From the NCBI RefSeq assembly GCF_900088415.1, contig NZ_FLLQ01000008.1, forward strand, positions 62,001 to 126,000: 64,000 bases of DNA, read 5' to 3'. Positions 29,339-38,888 of this stretch are shown in pieces. The position numbers were made by a program, and so were the translations under genes. The DNA is from Vibrio mediterranei (GTDB taxonomy: Bacteria > Pseudomonadota > Gammaproteobacteria > Enterobacterales > Vibrionaceae). The stretch's first letter is position 1. Each line of letters starts with the position of its first letter. Under the pieces are notes generated by a model. That model did not search any database. It saw only the letters and a program-made list of their open reading frames with translations, and was not told the DNA's origin.

Positions 29339-29690
29339 AAGAGCGGTTGGCAAAAACTACGAAATTCTCGCTAAGGACTATCTAGGTCGACAAGGTCTGG
29401 TAGCCTTAGCGGAGAATTACACCGCTAAATGCGGTGAGTTGGACCTCATCATGCAAGACGGTTCCACTCTTGTCTTTGTCGAGGTAAAGTATCGTCAAAG
29501 CACTCAGTATGGCTTAGCTCAAGAGATGGTGACGCCCTCTAAAGCACGAAAGCTTCAAAAAGCCGCCACCCTTTGGTTGCTGCAAAACGGCTTATCGCCT
29601 TACGATACTGATTTTCGATTCGATGTCGTTGCCATTCATCAGCAAGGCAATGACATTAACTGGATAAAGAACGCGATCACTCAAGGATAA
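29301..29690 (+). CDS. yraN: YraN / UPF0102 family protein
   Basis: Small protein of 129 residues with a nuclease-like fold of unproven function. The family motif GELDLIMQDGSTLVFVEVK, with the acidic and Lys residues of a restriction-endonuclease-like core, is clear. GAAGG lies five bases before the ATG at 29301, so the gene overlaps the end of lpoA by 38 bases in another frame. That is an unusually long overlap, but the ribosome site supports it. Confidence 0.93.
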   Translation: MALLPWNNRSANKRAVGKNYEILAKDYLGRQGLVALAENYTAKCGELDLIMQDGSTLVFVEVKYRQSTQYGLAQEMVTPSKARKLQKAATLWLLQNGLSPYDTDFRFDVVAIHQQGNDINWIKNAITQG

Positions 29691-29692
29691 CC

Positions 29693-30283
29693 ATGCGCGA
29701 TAGCATTAAAGAAAGTTTCACTGAAAGTATTCAAATTCAAATTGCGGCTGCAGAAGCGCTTCCTGACGTTATTACCCACGCTGCACAAGCCATGGTAGCA
29801 ACACTACTCAACGGTCACAGAATTCTTTGCTGTGGTAATGGCGGCTCAGCTTCCAACGCCCAACAGTTTGTCTCTTGTTTACTGAACCGCTTCGAAACTG
29901 AACGTCCCAGCTTACCCGCTATGACTCTAACTGCCGATAGCACCACTATGACGGCAGTAGCAAATGACTATAACTTTGAAGATATCTTTGCCAAGCAAGT
30001 ACGCGCCTTTGGTCAGGCTGGAGATATATTGCTTGCGATTTCTACCAGTGGTAACAGTAAAAACGTCATCAAAGCGATGGAAGCCGCAGTAACTAGAGAT
30101 ATGACCATCATCGCCTTTACTGGTAAGGACGGCGGCGAAATGGCAGGTCTGCTGGGTGAGAATGATGTTGAAATCCGTATCCCATCTCACAGAACCGCAC
30201 GCATTCATGAGGTGCATATGGTAACTCTGCATTGCTTATGCGATCTTATTGACCAAGTTCTGTTCCCTTCCCACGAAGAGTAA
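29693..30283 (+). CDS. diaA: DnaA initiator-associating protein DiaA (SIS domain)
   Basis: SIS-domain protein that in E. coli binds DnaA and promotes timely initiation at oriC. The protein has 196 residues. The sugar-isomerase motifs CCGNGGSASNAQQF and LLAISTSGNSKNV are present. It resembles phosphoheptose isomerase GmhA, but its position after yraN and before dolP identifies it as DiaA. AGGA lies six bases before the ATG. Confidence 0.93.
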   Translation: MRDSIKESFTESIQIQIAAAEALPDVITHAAQAMVATLLNGHRILCCGNGGSASNAQQFVSCLLNRFETERPSLPAMTLTADSTTMTAVANDYNFEDIFAKQVRAFGQAGDILLAISTSGNSKNVIKAMEAAVTRDMTIIAFTGKDGGEMAGLLGENDVEIRIPSHRTARIHEVHMVTLHCLCDLIDQVLFPSHEE

Positions 30284-30287
30284 TACC

Positions 30288-30992
30288 ATGAAGATGTACA
30301 AAGTTCTGACTTTGCTATTGGTTAGCATCATGTTGTCTGGATGTGCGGGCTTGTTTGTCGCTGGCGCTGCAACCACTGTCAATTTAGTGACTGATACTCG
30401 AACCACAAAAGAAATTTGGAACGATAACTCATTAGAATCCGAAGTTGCGGGGATGAGTAATAAAGCCCCCTACGTAGGCCAAGTACGCGTGGTTGCAAGT
30501 TCTCAACGCGGTACCGTGGTTCTGATGGGACAAGCCAAGACTCAAGCACTAAGCAACCAACTTGAAGCGCAAGTCAAAGGCTTAAAAGGTGTTAAACGAG
30601 TTTATAACCAAATTCGAATTAAAGATCCGATCAGCTTCACGAGTGTCAGTAATGACAGTTGGTTAACGACAAAAGTGAAATCAGCGTTGCTGACCGATGA
30701 GCGCCTTAACGGTGTAAAAGTTAAAGTCATCACTGAAGACAAAGAAGTGTTCTTACTCGGTTATGTTTCTAAAGAACATGCAGATGTTGCCACTGAAATC
30801 GCTCGTAACGTCTCTGGGGTAAACCAAGTTATTCGCGCTTTCCAATTTAGTGAGCAGCAAGACAAACTCAATACCGAGGCTCCAGTTGAAGAAACAAAAC
30901 AGCCAGAAGCTCCGGTTAAAAATGCCGAACCTGAAGAAGAAATGAGACCAATCATTGAAGAGCCTGCACCTTTTCATGAAATAGAAGGTTAA
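30288..30992 (+). CDS. dolP: Division and outer-membrane stress-associated lipoprotein DolP (YraP)
   Basis: Outer-membrane lipoprotein with two BON domains that binds anionic phospholipid and supports envelope integrity. The frame opens earlier (30249, inside diaA), but ATG 30288 gives the signal peptide MKMYKVLTLLLVSIMLSGC with a lipobox LSGC, and GAAGAG lies upstream. The protein has 234 residues. BON1 lies at about 45-110 and BON2 at about 120-185. The tail is rich in Pro and Glu and longer than in E. coli. It is last in the lpoA operon. Confidence 0.93.
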   Translation: MKMYKVLTLLLVSIMLSGCAGLFVAGAATTVNLVTDTRTTKEIWNDNSLESEVAGMSNKAPYVGQVRVVASSQRGTVVLMGQAKTQALSNQLEAQVKGLKGVKRVYNQIRIKDPISFTSVSNDSWLTTKVKSALLTDERLNGVKVKVITEDKEVFLLGYVSKEHADVATEIARNVSGVNQVIRAFQFSEQQDKLNTEAPVEETKQPEAPVKNAEPEEEMRPIIEEPAPFHEIEG

Positions 30993-31005
30993 AGTCCTTA
31001 AACGT

Positions 31006-31033
31006 AAAAAGCGAGCTTAATGCTCGCTTTTTT
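31006..31033. terminator. Bidirectional terminator between dolP and ilvH
   Basis: AAAAAGCGAGC-TTAAT-GCTCGCTTTTTT serves the converging dolP (plus) and ilvH (minus) transcripts. Confidence 0.92.
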
Positions 31034-31059
31034 AATATCTGTGGTGCGTCTTTAACTCT

Positions 31060-31554
31060 CTATGGCTTAAGTGCTCGCTCACCACGGGCAATACCTACGA
31101 TACCACTTCGAGCAACTTCCACCACATCAGTCACTTCAGAAAGTGCTGAAACAAAAGCATCCAACTTCTCTGCGGTGCCCGCGAGTTGCACGGTATACTG
31201 AGAAGCCGTCACATCAACAATCTGACCACGGAAAATATCTGCAGTACGCTTTACTTCCGCACGAGCGAAACCACTGGCTTTTACTTTCACCATCATCAGC
31301 TCACGCTCAATATGGTCAAATTCAGTTACTTCTTGAACCTTTAGAACATCAATAAGTTTGTGGAGCTGCTTTTGAATCTGTTCAAGTTCCATTTCGTCTG
31401 ACTCAGTCGTGATATTAAGACGAGATAGGGTTTCATCATCTGTTGGTGATACGTTGAGTGACTCGATGTTATAACCACGTTGAGAGAACAAACCTACCAC
31501 TCGAGAAAGTGCACCCGGTTGGTTTTCCATTAGTAGTGAAATGATATGTCTCAT
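31060..31554 (-). CDS. ilvH: Acetolactate synthase small regulatory subunit
   Basis: Regulatory subunit of acetohydroxyacid synthase III that confers valine feedback inhibition. The protein has 164 residues. The N-terminal ACT domain contains ENQPGALSRVVGLFSQRGYN, and the C-terminal domain begins near residue 80. It starts one base after the ilvI stop codon and is translated together with it. Confidence 0.98.
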   Translation of the reverse strand: MRHIISLLMENQPGALSRVVGLFSQRGYNIESLNVSPTDDETLSRLNITTESDEMELEQIQKQLHKLIDVLKVQEVTEFDHIERELMMVKVKASGFARAEVKRTADIFRGQIVDVTASQYTVQLAGTAEKLDAFVSALSEVTDVVEVARSGIVGIARGERALKP

Positions 31555-31555
31555 A

Positions 31556-33292
31556 TTATGTTCTCTCCGTTTTGCTTAGCCACATCTTATCCATGCCTTC
31601 CCCTTTAATTTGCATTGGGTAAACATGTTCTGTTTCGTCAACATTGATGTCGACAAATACTAAGCGATCTTTCATTTCTAGCGCTTTCTTCAAACCAGAC
31701 TCAAGCTCGCTTGGGTTAGAGATTCGAATCCCTACATGGCCGTAAGCTTCTGCAATCGCAGCAAAGTCTGGAACAGAGTCCATATATGAGTTTGAGTGAC
31801 GACCTTGATAAATCATGTCTTGCCACTGTTTTACCATTCCTAAGAAACGGTTATTTAGGTTAATGATCTTAATTGGCACATCATATTGCATCGCCGTCGA
31901 CAGCTCTTGAATATTCATCTGAATACTGCCGTCACCGGTGACACACACCACTTCCTCATCGGGATGCGCAAATTTCACGCCCATGGCTGCTGGGAAGCCA
32001 AAGCCCATGGTTCCTAAACCACCAGAGTTGATCCAACGACGAGGTTTGTTGAATGGGTAATAAAGCGCTGCAAACATTTGGTGCTGGCCAACATCTGACG
32101 CGACATACGCATCACCGCCAGTCAGTTTGTGCAACACTTCAATAACTTGTTGTGGTTTAATACGTTCTTCTGAGGTCTCATAACCTAAGCAGTTGCGCGC
32201 TCGCCATCCTGCAATGTCATCCCACCAAGCATTAAGCGCAGCTTCATCATTCGTTCCGCCTTGCTCCACAAGCAATCTAAGCATGGTCTCAAGCACCACA
32301 TCTGCAGAGCCAACAATCGGCAGGTCAGCACGAACGTTTTTAGAAATCGACGATGGATCGATATCGATGTGAACCACTTTGGCATTAGGGCAGTACTTAT
32401 CAAGGTTGTTAGTTGTACGATCGTCAAAACGTACACCTACACCAAAAATCAGATCAGCATTATGCATTGCCAAGTTCGCTTCGTAGGTACCGTGCATACC
32501 CAGCATACCTAGTGCGTTTTTGTGGGTACCAGGGAACGCGCCTAGCCCCATCAAAGTACTAATAACAGGTAAGTTAAGCGTTTCAGCTAGCTTAATAATA
32601 TGCTGGTCGGCTTCTGACATTACCGCACCACCACCGACATAAAGCACTGGTTTCTTCGCTTCTAGAATCGCTTTTAGTGCTTTTTTGATTTGTCCTTTAT
32701 GGCCCGTCATTGTCGGGTTGTAAGAACGCATCTTAATCGTTTCCGGATACTCGTAAGGAAACTTAATTTGCGGATTCATAACATCTTTTGGAACATCAAC
32801 AACAACTGGACCTGGACGACCAGAAGAGGCGATATAGAACGCTTTCTTTAATGTTTCGGGTACATCTTCTGCACGTTGTACTAGAAAGCTGTGTTTGACC
32901 ACAGGACGTGATACACCCACCATGTCACATTCTTGGAATGCGTCATTACCAATCAGGTTATTTGGTACGTTACCAGAGATAACAACCATAGGGATAGAGT
33001 CCATGTATGCGGTTGCAATACCAGTAATCGTATTAGTTGCACCAGGACCAGAACACACTAATACAACGCCAGGTTTACCGGTTGCACGTGCGTAGCCATC
33101 AGCCATATGAGTCGCAGCTTGTTCGTGACGAACGAGTACGTGTTGAATGTTTTCGCGCTTTTCATGCAGCGCATCGTAGATATCGAGAACGGAACCACCT
33201 GGGTAGCCAAAGATTTGTTGAACACCTTCGTCAATCAAAGATTGTACGATCATCTCTGCACCAGATAGCATTTCTGGGGTTGAATCTGCCAT
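31556..33292 (-). CDS. ilvI: Acetolactate synthase large catalytic subunit
   Basis: Thiamine-diphosphate enzyme that forms acetolactate or acetohydroxybutyrate, the first shared step to valine, leucine and isoleucine. The protein has 578 residues. The catalytic Glu is in LVRHEQAATHMADG, and the thiamine-diphosphate/Mg motif is GDGSIQMNIQEL. AAGGAG lies six bases before ATG 33292. The 375-base upstream space has no regulatory gene. In E. coli Lrp and leucine control ilvIH. No attenuator peptide rich in branched-chain codons was seen here. Confidence 0.97.
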   Translation of the reverse strand: MADSTPEMLSGAEMIVQSLIDEGVQQIFGYPGGSVLDIYDALHEKRENIQHVLVRHEQAATHMADGYARATGKPGVVLVCSGPGATNTITGIATAYMDSIPMVVISGNVPNNLIGNDAFQECDMVGVSRPVVKHSFLVQRAEDVPETLKKAFYIASSGRPGPVVVDVPKDVMNPQIKFPYEYPETIKMRSYNPTMTGHKGQIKKALKAILEAKKPVLYVGGGAVMSEADQHIIKLAETLNLPVISTLMGLGAFPGTHKNALGMLGMHGTYEANLAMHNADLIFGVGVRFDDRTTNNLDKYCPNAKVVHIDIDPSSISKNVRADLPIVGSADVVLETMLRLLVEQGGTNDEAALNAWWDDIAGWRARNCLGYETSEERIKPQQVIEVLHKLTGGDAYVASDVGQHQMFAALYYPFNKPRRWINSGGLGTMGFGFPAAMGVKFAHPDEEVVCVTGDGSIQMNIQELSTAMQYDVPIKIINLNNRFLGMVKQWQDMIYQGRHSNSYMDSVPDFAAIAEAYGHVGIRISNPSELESGLKKALEMKDRLVFVDINVDETEHVYPMQIKGEGMDKMWLSKTERT

Positions 33293-33664
33293 ATTGTCTC
33301 CTTACCAGTTATCGCAGCAATTTGGTTATTGCTGAGCTGGCATTACATAGTTAGGTCTTATTCGTAGCCTAAATCGAAATTACTCACTTTCGGCTATGTC
33401 ACGCCTAGCTTGTCATAACAAGCCATTCGTTTACGCAACAACTTTAACTCTTTCTTAGCACAAGATCTAACCCTATCAAGTTCTCAAAAAACACACTCCA
33501 CTTTTAATGAGTCGTTTTGCAAACATTTGTTACAAGCTTGAACCACTAGCCAAACGATCAACAAGGATATCAATGAAAATTCAGTATTAAATTCTTTCAG
33601 ATAGCCCTAAAAACCGCGCAAACCTATCGGTGAGTTGGATAATTCACAATTAAGCTATCCGCAG
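33293..33664 (-). promoter_or_regulatory. Upstream region of ilvIH
   Basis: AT-rich space without a gene. Next to the ribosome site is a perfect hairpin CAGCAAT-6-ATTGCTG (33315-33334). A second one, GCTTGT-CATA-ACAAGC, lies at about 33408-33423. Neither is followed by a T run. Short frames here have no Leu/Val/Ile run, so classical attenuation is not supported. Lrp sites are likely by analogy but cannot be read with confidence. Confidence 0.45.
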
Positions 33665-33694
33665 AAAAAACAAAAGCCTCCCAAAGGAGGCTTT
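33665..33694 (-). terminator. Rho-independent terminator after the RND pump operon
   Basis: On the minus strand AAAGCCTCC-TTTG-GGAGGCTTT followed by TGTTTTTT, about 20 bases after the pump stop codon. Confidence 0.93.
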
Positions 33695-33716
33695 CAAATT
33701 TGAAGGCTCTATGTTT

Positions 33717-36700
33717 TTAAGCCGCTTTTGCTGGAGGCTTTCTCTTACTGAAGCGCCAACGCTTGAAAATCGATGGTTTAGATTGCTTCTCTTCTCGCTT
33801 TCCTAACATTAACAAACAAGGAGTTAATACTAATGTCAATACTGTCGCGAATGCCAAACCACCAGCGATAGCTGTTGCTAACTGCGACCACCACTGAGTG
33901 CTCGGAGCCCCAAACTCTATTTTTTGGTTAATGATGTCGACATTCATCTCCAGCACCATTGGCATAAGGCCAAGTATGGTCGTTACTGTAGTCAATAAGA
34001 CGGGACGCAAACGCTGAACTCCGGTTCTCAATATGGCATCTCGCTTGTCTAAACCTCGTTTTAGTAGTTGGTTATATGTGTCGATCAGCACGATGTTATT
34101 GTTCACGACGATCCCAGCTAAAGCGATAACCCCAATTCCCGACATGATAATGCCAAATGGTCGCTGGAAAATAAGCAGACCTGCAAATACCCCCACTGTC
34201 GAGAATATAACGGCACTTAAGATAAGGAAGGCTTGATAGAAACTATTAAACTGAGTTATCAGAATCAATGCCATCACCGCTAGTGCAACCAAAAACGCAC
34301 TTTGTAGGAATTCAGATGAGTTCTTCTGTTCTTCGTTTTGACCACGAATTCTATAATCGATACCGGCTGGTAAATCGATATTACTCAGTTGCTGCTGAAA
34401 CCCTGGCAGTTCGACCGCGAGGTTATACCCTTCAGCCATATCAGCCTTAACACTAATGATACGAACGCCATCTAAACGGTTGATCGTATCTTGTTTAGGC
34501 TGAGGAGTTATCTCTGCAAAGTTGGTAATAGGCACCAATCCCGCAGGGGTTTTGATACGGAGCTCATCAAATCGGCCAATATCTCGTTTGTCACTTGGGA
34601 ATCGAACAAGAATATCCACCTCCTCCGTCGAGTCGTCAGGCAAATAGTCGCCAATTTTCAATCCATTAGTGACAAACTGTACCGTATTTCCAACCAAAGT
34701 CGCGTCCGCAGCAAACCGTGATGCATCATCGCGACTGATATCAATTTGCCAATCAATACCCGGCTTATTCGAGGTATCACTGATATTGGTCAGCTTAGAG
34801 TTACCATCAGCCCAACGGCGTATCATTTTAGCGGCTTCATCGAGCTTTTCTGGGAAACGCGCCGAGAGCTCAATTTCTAGATCGTGTTCAACAGGCGGTC
34901 CAGCATCTGGGAATTTGTACTCGATCTCGACACCAGCAAACTGATCCGTGGTCTGCTTGAGCTCTTCGATAATAACATTCACACGGCGACGATCTTGCCA
35001 ATCAACCGGAGTGATCTGAATCGTACCAATTTCATCCTTACCACCGGTTTTGGTATAGACGCTCTCAAATTCTTTGTGGTTAAACATTACCTGTTCCACC
35101 ACTCTCATCACTTCATCTTTCTCCTTGATCGATAAGTCACCGTGAGAACGTACTTTTACATTGAAGTAAGGAGGATCTACCTCAGGGAAGAACTCGGCAC
35201 CTAGACCCGCTTTGTTGTAGGCGAACCCGACCCCTATCGCCATCAAAATCGCCAACAACAATATTTTCAGAGGGTGACCAATGGCAATATCTAGCGTGTG
35301 GTAATAGAGCTTAGTGATACCGGTTGCTTGATCAAATTCACCGTTATGTAATGCAACCATCTGTTGCTGGCGCTTCTGTGAAACATACTGAGGCTTGCCA
35401 ATCAAACCACCGATAACTGGCACAAACAACAGCGCCATGACAAGCGATGCAGTGAGGGTTGCGATAAGAGTCAACGGTAAGAATTTCATAAATTCGCCGG
35501 TGGTGTCCGGCCAGAATAATAGCGGCGCAAAAGCTGCTAACGTAGTGGCCGTTGAGGCTGTAATTGGCCACGCCATTCGCCTTGCAGCGTCGCGATAAGC
35601 TTGTTTACGAGGCGTACCCTCTTGCATTCGACGGTCAGCAAACTCAGTGACAACAATGGCCCCATCAACCAGCATTCCCACGGCCATGATTAGTGAGAAC
35701 AGCACGATAATGTTGACCGTTAAACCAAATACTGAGAGCACCAATAAGCCCGTTAGGAAAGAGCCGGGAATTGATATCCCTACCAACAAGGCCGTGCGTA
35801 CACCAAGAATAGCTATAATGACGATCACTACTAAAATGATGGCCGAAAGAATATTGTTTTGGAGATCATTAAGCATGATCTTTACGTCTTTCGATTCATC
35901 TTTGGTGAATTTCACCAAAAGGTTATTTGGCCACTCCGGTAGCATTTGTGCTTGGCGTAATACCTCTTTAACGAGATCTACCGTTTCAATAATGTTCTCA
36001 CCCGAGCGTTTTTTGACATCAAGTACCACTGCCGAACGACCATCTAAACGAGCAAAGCTGTCAGGATCTCTAAATGCGCGGCGCACTGTCGCCACATCAC
36101 CAAAAGTAATCACCTGTTTGCCATCGACCTTAACTGGTAGCTCTAATACATCTTTCAAGCTATCAAATACGGAAGGCACTTTAACGGAAAAACGTCCATA
36201 TCCAGTATCGACAAAACCCGCAGCCACCACCTTATTGTTCAATGCGATTAAATTGTAGATATCGCCCTGATCTAAGCCATAGCTTTCCATCAATAATGGA
36301 TCGACAACGATTTCAACGATGTCTTCACGGTCACCCGCGATATCCACTTCAAGGATCTGCCTATAGCTTTCCAACTTATCCCGCAATTGGCGAGCGAGTT
36401 GAACAATTGTGCGCTCTGGAACAGTACCGTAAAGAACGACTGATAACACAGGTTGCTCAGAGGCAAGGGTTACTTCGTTTACCGTCGGCTCATCACTGCC
36501 ATCAGGTAGCTTAGGCTTCGCTAAATCTACCGCATCTCTGACATCGGCCATTGCTTTGGCTAGATCGACACCGACGTTAAATTCCAACGTCACTGAGCCA
36601 TGCCCTTCTGAAGCCGTCGCCGTCATCTCTTTCACTCCCTCTACGGAGCGCATCTCTTTTTCAAGGGGACGAACTAACAATCGTTCACTGTCAGTAGGAG

Positions 36701-36866
36701 AAATACCTTGGTGGCTAACAGAAACATAAATGATTGGAATGGTAATGTCGGGGCTAGACTCTTTTGGTATCGAGTTATAAGTCGCAATACCAGCAATCAA
36801 AATTAGAACCAGTAAACTCAACATAGTTCTAGAGCGAGACAGCGCCGCATCAATTAATGCAAACAT
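33717..36866 (-). CDS. RND-family efflux transporter, inner-membrane permease subunit
   Basis: Proton-driven exporter of the HAE-like RND superfamily. The protein has 1,049 residues. TM1 lies near the N-terminus, followed by a large periplasmic porter loop, TM2-TM6 (about 335-480), a second loop, and TM8-TM12 (about 870-1,015). It ends in a basic cytoplasmic tail. Of the AcrB proton-relay residues, Asp407 is kept (Asp401), but Asp408 is Gly (VDGAIVV) and Lys940 is Asn (Asn922 in IVVNNNIVLID). The distal Arg and Thr (QRLRPVLLTT) remain. It starts nine bases after the adaptor gene with AAGGAG. No outer-membrane channel gene is adjacent, so TolC is the likely partner. Its substrate is unknown. 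Confidence 0.93.
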   Translation of the reverse strand: MFALIDAALSRSRTMLSLLVLILIAGIATYNSIPKESSPDITIPIIYVSVSHQGISPTDSERLLVRPLEKEMRSVEGVKEMTATASEGHGSVTLEFNVGVDLAKAMADVRDAVDLAKPKLPDGSDEPTVNEVTLASEQPVLSVVLYGTVPERTIVQLARQLRDKLESYRQILEVDIAGDREDIVEIVVDPLLMESYGLDQGDIYNLIALNNKVVAAGFVDTGYGRFSVKVPSVFDSLKDVLELPVKVDGKQVITFGDVATVRRAFRDPDSFARLDGRSAVVLDVKKRSGENIIETVDLVKEVLRQAQMLPEWPNNLLVKFTKDESKDVKIMLNDLQNNILSAIILVVIVIIAILGVRTALLVGISIPGSFLTGLLVLSVFGLTVNIIVLFSLIMAVGMLVDGAIVVTEFADRRMQEGTPRKQAYRDAARRMAWPITASTATTLAAFAPLLFWPDTTGEFMKFLPLTLIATLTASLVMALLFVPVIGGLIGKPQYVSQKRQQQMVALHNGEFDQATGITKLYYHTLDIAIGHPLKILLLAILMAIGVGFAYNKAGLGAEFFPEVDPPYFNVKVRSHGDLSIKEKDEVMRVVEQVMFNHKEFESVYTKTGGKDEIGTIQITPVDWQDRRRVNVIIEELKQTTDQFAGVEIEYKFPDAGPPVEHDLEIELSARFPEKLDEAAKMIRRWADGNSKLTNISDTSNKPGIDWQIDISRDDASRFAADATLVGNTVQFVTNGLKIGDYLPDDSTEEVDILVRFPSDKRDIGRFDELRIKTPAGLVPITNFAEITPQPKQDTINRLDGVRIISVKADMAEGYNLAVELPGFQQQLSNIDLPAGIDYRIRGQNEEQKNSSEFLQSAFLVALAVMALILITQFNSFYQAFLILSAVIFSTVGVFAGLLIFQRPFGIIMSGIGVIALAGIVVNNNIVLIDTYNQLLKRGLDKRDAILRTGVQRLRPVLLTTVTTILGLMPMVLEMNVDIINQKIEFGAPSTQWWSQLATAIAGGLAFATVLTLVLTPCLLMLGKREEKQSKPSIFKRWRFSKRKPPAKAA

Positions 36867-36875
36867 AGCAGCTCC

Positions 36876-37991
36876 TTATTGCTCTTGCTGCTGGGCAATT
36901 TGATTGGCTTGGTCAACACTGATCGCTTCAACGTTGTCGCCATCACGAACAAACCCCTGTCCGAGCACAATAATGTCAACTTGCTTGCCCAGCCCGGTCA
37001 GCCAAACGCCATCTTGCTCAGCTTTAACAAGCTGAATCGGTATAAAGGCGACTCGATTTTCCTTGAGAGTTTTCACCCCTAGGTTGCCACTTTCATCTAG
37101 CGCCAGCATTGCAGGCGTAATCTTAATCGCTAGTTGCTCATCTAACGCAAGTTCAACCTCAGCACTGATACCAGCCGGAATACGTTGATTAGGATTTGGT
37201 ACTTCGATTTCAATCGGGAAAGTATTCGTCGATTCGGAAGAAACTCGAGAGATATAGCGCAACTTTCCAGTCACTTCATCACCGTTAATAAAGCGGATTT
37301 GCGATGGTTGACTAGTGACCAATTGCTGAATATGTCTCTCGCTAACATCCGCTTCGATGATCAACGTTTCTAAATCAATCAGCGTCGCCACAGGGTCACC
37401 AACCGAAACAAAATCACCAAGTTCAATATATAGATGGTCAACAATACCGGTAAATGGAGCTTTGACTGATGTATTGCGTAATGCCAATTTCGCCGCACTC
37501 ACCATAGCTTTCGCTTCAGTTAAATTTGCGGCAGCGGTTGAGTAAGCCACTTCTCCTTGAAGTCCTTTGCTTTTTAAAGATTTAGAGGCATTGAATTCTT
37601 GCTGTCTGACATTTAGCATCGCTTGAGCACGCTCTAAGCGTATCTGCAAATCACCGAGATCGATTTGAGCGATAGACTGACCGGCTTTAACTGAGTCACC
37701 TTTTCGTACATTCAGTTTAATGATCTTACCTGCAATCTCAGCGCCCAATTTCGCGGTACGATCTGGCGCTGTTCGGCCGTAGAGATCGATTTTCTTCTCG
37801 ACTTGTTGAGCCTTGAAAGTTTGATAGACAACGCGGGCTAGAGGCGCAGGGTCATCGGAAGGTGCGGTAGATTGATTTTCTTCAGCTTTTAACACGCCTA
37901 AACCTAGCCACACACTAAGTATGAAGATACAGAGCAGAGAAATAAGCCAAGGACGTTTTGAAAAAAAACTGCCAGATTGACTGATTGGCAT
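36876..37991 (-). CDS. RND efflux periplasmic adaptor (membrane fusion protein)
   Basis: Periplasmic adaptor linking the RND pump encoded just downstream to an outer-membrane channel. The protein has 371 residues from ATG 37991, chosen because AAGGA lies seven bases upstream. The ATG two codons earlier is too close to that site. An N-terminal membrane anchor (about residues 14-33) is followed by a lipoyl half-motif (GEIAGKIIKLNVRKGDSVKAG), a short helical hairpin, a second lipoyl half (VKAPFTGIVDHLYIELGDFV) and beta-barrel domains. There is no lipobox. No regulator gene is adjacent, but an inverted repeat lies upstream at 38082-38107. Confidence 0.92.
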   Translation of the reverse strand: MPISQSGSFFSKRPWLISLLCIFILSVWLGLGVLKAEENQSTAPSDDPAPLARVVYQTFKAQQVEKKIDLYGRTAPDRTAKLGAEIAGKIIKLNVRKGDSVKAGQSIAQIDLGDLQIRLERAQAMLNVRQQEFNASKSLKSKGLQGEVAYSTAAANLTEAKAMVSAAKLALRNTSVKAPFTGIVDHLYIELGDFVSVGDPVATLIDLETLIIEADVSERHIQQLVTSQPSQIRFINGDEVTGKLRYISRVSSESTNTFPIEIEVPNPNQRIPAGISAEVELALDEQLAIKITPAMLALDESGNLGVKTLKENRVAFIPIQLVKAEQDGVWLTGLGKQVDIIVLGQGFVRDGDNVEAISVDQANQIAQQQEQ

Positions 37992-38081
37992 AATCATTTC
38001 CTTATAATTGTGTTTTTGACGCTAACTGGTTAGATACGCTGCTCTAAGGCAACTGGTTCTAAAAAATTATTAGCAATCAAA

Positions 38082-38107
38082 CATTAAACGACATCCTATG
38101 TTTAATG
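38082..38107. promoter_or_regulatory. Operator-like inverted repeat upstream of the RND pump
   Basis: Perfect 8-base arms CATTAAAC and GTTTAATG separated by ten bases, about 90 bases upstream of the adaptor start. Spacing and symmetry fit a dimeric repressor or activator. The bound protein is unknown. A clear sigma70 promoter beside it could not be fixed. Confidence 0.4.
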
Positions 38108-38210
38108 CGATGACTGGAATACTTTACTCAGCCTAGAGAAATAGACAACTAAACTTCTCTCCTAATCTGCTCTTAATGGGGGATTTTTCACAGTGTTGAA
38201 AGCTGGCTCA

Positions 38211-38239
38211 AAAAAGGCGAACACATGGTTCGCCTTTTT
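38211..38239 (-). terminator. Rho-independent terminator after erpA
   Basis: AAGGCGAAC-5-GTTCGCCTT with flanking T/A runs, six bases after the erpA stop on the minus strand. Confidence 0.92.
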
Positions 38240-38244
38240 ATCTG

Positions 38245-38586
38245 CTATACGCTAAACGATGCGCCACAGCCACAGGTTGTTGTCGCATTTGGGTTATTCA
38301 CAAAGAAACGAGAACCTTCTAGTCCCTCAGTATAATCAACTACACCACCAACTAAATATTGCAGGCTCATTGGATCAACCACCAGAGTTACACCACATTT
38401 CTCAATTGTCGTGTCACCTTCGTTCACGTTCTCATCAAACGTAAAACCATATTGGAAGCCACTACAACCGCCACCCGTGATATAAACACGAAGCTTAAGC
38501 TGTGGGTTTTCTTCTTCTGCAATTAGGGTCTGTACACGCGTTGCCGCGGCATCTGAAAAATCTAAAGGAATAGCTACATCACTCAC
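38245..38586 (-). CDS. erpA: Iron-sulfur cluster insertion protein ErpA
   Basis: A-type Fe-S carrier that delivers clusters to target enzymes, including those of isoprenoid synthesis. The protein has 113 residues. The three conserved cysteines are present: Cys41 in GGGCSGFQYGF, and Cys105 and Cys107 in the terminal CGCGASFSV. The start codon is GTG at 38586 with GAGAGG five bases upstream. It is a single gene, divergent from hemL. Confidence 0.97.
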   Translation of the reverse strand: MSDVAIPLDFSDAAATRVQTLIAEEENPQLKLRVYITGGGCSGFQYGFTFDENVNEGDTTIEKCGVTLVVDPMSLQYLVGGVVDYTEGLEGSRFFVNNPNATTTCGCGASFSV

Positions 38587-38888
38587 GGGAACCTCTCTTG
38601 CTACTCAATCGCAAATAACACCCTACCACAACCTAATGATGGGCAGATATCCCCTGCGATGAAAAAGGACGGCCCAGCTGCTCACCAGACCTTGCATATA
38701 ATTTTAAAGTTATTGCACCAGATTATCTAATACCTGACTGCTTCGTTCAAGTATTACGCAAAAGCAAATTAGCTTTACAGCAGATTCAAACGCTAATTTA
38801 CGAAAATGTGCTCAAAACACTACTAGAATCTGTGCGGAGATGTACAATGCTGCTCAACTTGGTCCGAACAAGCAAAGAGGAACTTTCC

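Noticed and set aside
33293..33664. Leader peptide and attenuator for ilvIH
   Set aside because: Short frames lack Leu, Val or Ile codon runs, and the hairpins have no T run.
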